NCBI GenBank assembly: GCA_910587495.1
Contig: CAJUMT010000003.1
Span: 8,626-44,873, forward strand
Direction of reading: 5' to 3'
DNA: 36,248 bases
DNA from: an uncultured Lachnospiraceae bacterium
Lineage (GTDB): Bacteria > Bacillota > Clostridia > Lachnospirales > Lachnospiraceae
The translations under genes and the position numbers were made by a program. The notes under the pieces were generated by a model that saw only the letters and a program-made list of their open reading frames with translations, was not told the origin of the DNA and searched no databases. Below, piece by piece: positions 32,891 to 36,248 of the stretch. Within the stretch, counting starts at the first letter, position 1; each line of letters opens with the position of its first letter.

Positions 32891-33949
32891 ATGGAACAGA
32901 AAAAATATGTGGCATATGTGGGAACTTATACCCACGGTAACAGTAAAGGCATCCATATTTATGACCTGGATGTGGAGAACGGAAGGGCTGTGGAGCGTAA
33001 GGTCGTTCCGATCAATAATCCTTCCTATATTAAAAAATCCCATAATGGGAAATTTCTCTATTCTATTTCCGACGAAGGCGTGCAGTCTTTTCGTATTCTT
33101 GCGGATGGGGACTTAGAGCCTATGAACAGTGCTTCCATATACGGAATGAGAGGCTGTTACCTTTCTACGGATAAAGAAGACAAATTTTTGTTTGTAGGAG
33201 GCTGGCATGACGGGAAAGTGACAGTCATGCGGCTGTGTGAAGACGGGACCATCGGCGAGATGACAGATGAGATCTTCCATAAAGGTTTAGGCAGTGTGGC
33301 GGAGCGGAATTTTCGGCCTCATGTAAATTGTGTGAATATTACGCCGGACCAGAAGTATCTATGTGCGGTGGACCTGGGTGTGGATCAGGTGAAAATTTAT
33401 AAGTTTAACCGTGATACCGGCAAGATTAAGTTGGTGGATATGTTAAGATGCGAGTTGGAAAGTGCGCCGCGCATTATTAAATTCAGTCCAGACGGAAGAT
33501 TTGCCTATCTGATCTGCGAGCTGAAGAATTATATCAGCGTATACACCTATAAAGATACTCCTAAAGGACCGGAGTTTGAACTGATACAGAAAGTCTATAC
33601 CCGCAGTGATTACCACACCCAGGTGAGCGCGGCATGTGTGCTTCGCTTTTCTAGAGACTGGAAGTATGTCCTGTGTTCCAATGCAGGAGATAATACGATG
33701 GGAATCTTAAGCATAGACAAAGACACAGGTATGCTGGAAATGCTTTGTATCCTGCCCATCAGCGGGGACTATCCAAAGGCAGGGGACTTTTTCCCGGACA
33801 ACCGTCATTTTATGTCCCTGAACCATGAGACAGACACCATAACAATCTTCAAAATCAATTATGAAGAGAGGTATTTCAGTATGTGGGGTAAGCCTTTAAA
33901 GATTGAAACGCCCAACTGCATCCTTGTCTCGGAAGTGGATGGACAATGA
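32891..33949 (+). CDS. Lactonase-family beta-propeller protein (COG2706)
   Basis: This 352-aa protein belongs to the seven-bladed propeller lactonase family that includes Pgl-type 6-phosphogluconolactonases. YVGTYTHGNSKGIHIYDLD at the start and blade motifs such as HVNCVNITPDQKYLCAVDLG and IKFSPDGRFAYLICEL are typical. I chose the ATG at 32891 because AGGAG lies about 10 nt upstream; a TTG at 32861 in the same frame has no site. Substrate is uncertain: many family members are not proven 6-phosphogluconolactonases. It precedes pduL by 58 bp. Confidence 0.87.
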   Translation: MEQKKYVAYVGTYTHGNSKGIHIYDLDVENGRAVERKVVPINNPSYIKKSHNGKFLYSISDEGVQSFRILADGDLEPMNSASIYGMRGCYLSTDKEDKFLFVGGWHDGKVTVMRLCEDGTIGEMTDEIFHKGLGSVAERNFRPHVNCVNITPDQKYLCAVDLGVDQVKIYKFNRDTGKIKLVDMLRCELESAPRIIKFSPDGRFAYLICELKNYISVYTYKDTPKGPEFELIQKVYTRSDYHTQVSAACVLRFSRDWKYVLCSNAGDNTMGILSIDKDTGMLEMLCILPISGDYPKAGDFFPDNRHFMSLNHETDTITIFKINYEERYFSMWGKPLKIETPNCILVSEVDGQ

Positions 33950-33956
33950 AAGTAAA

Positions 33957-33970
33957 GCTGCTTCGGCAGC
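33957..33970 (+). other. UUCG-tetraloop hairpin between the lactonase gene and pduL
   Basis: GCTGC and GCAGC flank TTCG, giving an RNA stem closed by the extra-stable cUUCGg tetraloop. It starts 8 nt after the stop codon and lacks a U-run. It could stabilise or mark a processing site between the two coding regions. Confidence 0.5.
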
Positions 33971-34007
33971 GTTACAATACATATACAAGAAAAGGAGAAT
34001 GGTAACT

Positions 34008-34574
34008 ATGAATTTTATTGTTGAAACATCTGCACGTCATGTGCATGTAAGTCAGGAGGATCTGGAAACATTATTTGGAAAAGGACATGAACTGACGAAG
34101 AAAAAAGATCTCTCTCAGCCGGGACAGTACGCGTGTGAAGAGAAAGTGAAGATCGTAGGAAGCAAAAAAGAAATGATGGCTTCCATTTTAGGACCGGTTC
34201 GTCCGGCAAGTCAGGTGGAAATTTCTTTGACCGACGCGCGTTCCATTGGTGTGGACGCTCCTGTTCGTGAGTCTGGAGATACCGCAGGAAGCGGCGCATG
34301 TAAGTTGGTAGGTCCTGCTGGAGAAGTGGAGCTTAAAGAGGGCGTGATCGCAGCAAAACGCCATATCCATGCAACTCCCGAAGACGCAGAGAAGCTTGGC
34401 GTAAAAGATAAAGACGTAGTATCGGTAAAGATTGATACTGATGGCAGAAGTCTTGTGTTCGGTGATGTGGTTGTTCGTGTCAGCCCGAAATTTGCCCTTG
34501 CAATGCATATTGATACTGATGAGTCCAATGCGGCAGGCTGCGGAAGAGAAGTGTACGGCGAGATCGTAAAATAA
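34008..34574 (+). CDS. pduL: PduL-type phosphate acyltransferase
   Basis: PduL interconverts acyl-CoA and acyl phosphate and is unrelated to the classical Pta. The 188 residues contain two PduL half-domains with the zinc-binding His motifs SARHVHVS (near residue 10) and KRHIHATPEDA (near residue 117). GPVRPASQVEISLTDAR is also typical. AAGGAG lies 10 nt before the ATG. There is no N-terminal encapsulation peptide and no microcompartment gene nearby, so it is probably cytosolic. With ackA just downstream it likely makes acetyl phosphate. Confidence 0.93.
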   Translation: MNFIVETSARHVHVSQEDLETLFGKGHELTKKKDLSQPGQYACEEKVKIVGSKKEMMASILGPVRPASQVEISLTDARSIGVDAPVRESGDTAGSGACKLVGPAGEVELKEGVIAAKRHIHATPEDAEKLGVKDKDVVSVKIDTDGRSLVFGDVVVRVSPKFALAMHIDTDESNAAGCGREVYGEIVK

Positions 34575-34587
34575 CTTGAATAATTAG

Positions 34588-34638
34588 AACAGCGTCAACC
34601 AGGCATTGTGAGCGGGTGATGCAAAACTCAAATAGGAG
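34588..34638 (+). promoter_or_regulatory. Leader motif before ackA
   Basis: AACAGCG (34588-34594), an intervening stretch with GCAT and ATGC that can pair, and GCAAAACTCAAATAGGAG (34621-34638) resemble the leaders of ppk1 and the ABC importer. Function is inferred only from recurrence. Confidence 0.35.
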
Positions 34639-34647
34639 AACAGCAAA

Positions 34648-35844
34648 ATGAAAATATTAGTTATTAACTGTGGAAGCTCTTCCCTGAAATATCAGCTGAT
34701 TGATATGGAGAACGAGAGTGTAGTTGCAAAAGGCCTTGTGGAGAGGATCGGTATCGAAGGCTCCATCCTGACCCATCAGCCGGCAGGCAAGGACAAATAT
34801 GTAGTACAGCAGCCTATGGAAGACCATAAAGTAGCTATCGGTCTTGTATTAGACGCTCTGCAGGATGCAGAACACGGCGTAGTGAAGAATATCGATGAGA
34901 TCACGGCTGTGGGCCATCGTGTAGTCCATGGAGGAACCTTCTACAGTGAATCCGTAGTCGTAGACGAAGAAGTGAAGAAGAATATCAAAGAGTGCTTCGA
35001 CCTTGCGCCATTACATAACCCGGCCAACCTGATGGGCATTGAGGCATGCGAGGCTGTTATGCCCGGCAAGACTAACGTAGTAGTATGGGATACCGCATTT
35101 GGTATGTCCATGGCGGAGAAGACTTATCTGTATGCAATTCCATATGATTATTTCAAAAATTACGGCGTCCGCAGATACGGTTTCCATGGAACCAGCCATA
35201 TGTTCGTGTCCGGCGAGGCTATTCAGTTCGGAAACCTTGATCCGAAGAACGCGAAAGTGATTGTATGCCATCTGGGCAACGGCGCTTCCATTTCCGCTTC
35301 CATCGGCGGAAAATGTGTGGACACCAGTATGGGACTTACACCGCTTGAGGGTCTGATCATGGGTACCAGAAGCGGCGACCTTGACCCGGCTGTCTGCCAG
35401 TTTATCTGCAACAAAGAGAATATTGATATCAATGAGATGCTGAATATTCTGAATAAAAAATCCGGTATGCTCGGACTTAGCGGCGGCGTATCCAGCGATT
35501 TCCGCGATATCGAAGCCGCAAGGAAAGAAGGCAATCACCTGGCGGAAGTTGCGCTGCAGGCATTTGCTTACCGCGTAGCAAAATATATCGGCGCTTACAC
35601 GGCAGCTATGAACGGTGTGGACGCCATTGCATTTACGGCAGGCGTAGGCGAGAATGATATCGGAACAAGAAAAGCGATCTGCGAATATCTTGGATATCTC
35701 GGTGTAACCATTGACGATGCTGCCAATGATGTCCGCGGCGAGAAGAGAGTGATCTCTACGGCAGATTCTAAAGTAAAAGTGATGCTGATCCCGACAAACG
35801 AGGAATTGGCTATTGCAAGAGAGACTTTAAGATTGTCAAAATAA
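34648..35844 (+). CDS. ackA: Acetate kinase
   Basis: AckA transfers phosphate between acetyl phosphate and ADP, giving acetate and ATP. Its 398 aa match the family length. The ASKHA-fold signatures are NCGSSSLKYQLID at the start, GHRVVHGG, RRYGFHGTSH and HLGNGASI, then FTAGVGEND. AATAGGAG precedes the ATG. It is downstream of pduL with a 73-bp gap and no terminator, so the two are probably co-transcribed as an acetate-forming pair. Confidence 0.97.
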   Translation: MKILVINCGSSSLKYQLIDMENESVVAKGLVERIGIEGSILTHQPAGKDKYVVQQPMEDHKVAIGLVLDALQDAEHGVVKNIDEITAVGHRVVHGGTFYSESVVVDEEVKKNIKECFDLAPLHNPANLMGIEACEAVMPGKTNVVVWDTAFGMSMAEKTYLYAIPYDYFKNYGVRRYGFHGTSHMFVSGEAIQFGNLDPKNAKVIVCHLGNGASISASIGGKCVDTSMGLTPLEGLIMGTRSGDLDPAVCQFICNKENIDINEMLNILNKKSGMLGLSGGVSSDFRDIEAARKEGNHLAEVALQAFAYRVAKYIGAYTAAMNGVDAIAFTAGVGENDIGTRKAICEYLGYLGVTIDDAANDVRGEKRVISTADSKVKVMLIPTNEELAIARETLRLSK

Positions 35845-35865
35845 AACTGTTTGACGAAGCAGGGG

Positions 35866-35901
35866 TGTCGGCCGGGCAGTTCCGGTTCGGCGCCCCTGTT
35901 G
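35866..35901 (+). terminator. GC-rich hairpin after ackA, possible terminator
   Basis: CAGGGG and CCCCTG are the outer arms, with CCGG pairs inside, giving a strong GC-rich hairpin. The following bases (TTGGATTT) are only a weak T-run, so termination is uncertain. Confidence 0.4.
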
Positions 35902-35917
35902 GATTTGGTAAATACAT

Positions 35918-36248
35918 ATGTTGGGAAAAACACATTTAGTAGTTGGAATCGCAGCGTCAATGGCTATTTTGCGTCCGAATACGCTGCCGGAATTGATCGT
36001 TGGGCTGGGCGCTTCGTCCGTGGGTGCCGTCATCAGCGATATTGACGTGGGTACGGCAAGTGCCCACAAAGATGCGGATAAGATCTGCGCGATTGCGGTG
36101 GCGGCGCTGGTGGCGGTAGCCGTTATTGAGGAAGTCTTTCACCTGGGTATCTATCAGAGGCTGATGGAACATAACAATCTGTTAAAGATACTGGTAGGGG
36201 CCGCCGGATTTATTGGCGTGTGTGCCTTTGGGAAAGAGCAGCCGCACA
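35918..36248 (+). CDS. YdjM-family membrane-bound metal-dependent hydrolase, N-terminal part
   Basis: The protein runs off the window, with 110 residues visible. The start MLGKTHLVVGIAASMA and the SDIDVGTASAHKD segment match the YdjM/DUF457 family of inner-membrane predicted metal-dependent hydrolases, where His and Asp residues near these sites are conserved. Hydrophobic helices follow. There is no clear Shine-Dalgarno before the ATG. The cellular role of the family is poorly known. Confidence 0.75.
   Translation, partial: MLGKTHLVVGIAASMAILRPNTLPELIVGLGASSVGAVISDIDVGTASAHKDADKICAIAVAALVAVAVIEEVFHLGIYQRLMEHNNLLKILVGAAGFIGVCAFGKEQPH

Noticed and set aside
34008-35844. Bacterial microcompartment locus suggested by pduL
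   Set aside because: There are no shell proteins, signature enzymes or encapsulation peptide in the region.

Overview
The window looks like chromosomal DNA of a spore-forming, low-to-mid GC Firmicute, most likely a Lachnospiraceae-type clostridium. The evidence is the order ispA-dxs-tlyA-nadK-argR-recN-spoIVB, two spore-specific genes (spoIVB and a spoVAF-type gene), strong AGGAGG ribosome-binding sites, an anaerobic NrdG activase and acetate-forming pduL-ackA. I cannot name a genus from the sequence alone. I recognise no rRNA, tRNA, CRISPR array, insertion sequence or prophage.

Layout. (a) 1-7308: one dense co-directional block for isoprenoid precursors (ispA, dxs), rRNA methylation (tlyA), NADP synthesis (nadK), arginine regulation (argR), DNA repair (recN) and sporulation (spoIVB). 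(b) 7309-7892: where spo0A often follows spoIVB there is instead the wreck of an AlbA/Schlafen-type ATP-binding regulator, with two stops and a large internal deletion. (c) 7907-10491: Nudix hydrolase, FAD-dependent oxidoreductase and cytidylate-kinase-like protein. (d) 10505-13114: a complete polar amino-acid ABC importer with a palindromic operator candidate, a strong promoter, a long tandemly built structured leader and a terminator. (e) 13179-16583: prepilin peptidase, PP2C phosphatase, membrane Ser/Thr kinase and a small membrane protein. (f) 16580-18173, minus strand: a class I amidotransferase-like protein with a displaced nucleophile Cys, then a SagB-type nitroreductase. (g) 18235-26485: rimO, pgsA, short cinA, nrdG, dut, ppx, ppk1 and a HAD phosphatase. 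(h) 26491-29717: spoVAF-type germination gene, a divergent lipoprotein amidase and a histidine phosphatase. (i) 29760-32763: a modular secreted protein broken by a 1-nt frameshift. (j) 32796-36248: lactonase-fold protein, pduL, ackA and the start of a YdjM-type membrane protein.

How the genes work together. dxs feeds isoprenoid precursors to ispA. tlyA-nadK-argR-recN is a conserved housekeeping string. ppx and ppk1 form a polyphosphate degradation/synthesis pair. pduL and ackA together can turn acetyl-CoA into acetate plus ATP without a classical Pta. PP2C and the Ser/Thr kinase form a reversible phosphorylation pair tied to a prepilin peptidase.

The signals most worth a second look are the ABC-importer leader (10564-10704), the hairpin enclosing the spoIVB start codon (6138-6203), the Cys/Gly swap in the amidotransferase (17779-17787), the prepilin peptidase/kinase cassette and the frameshifted modular secreted protein. 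No stretch over 300 bases lacks a gene or gene remnant.
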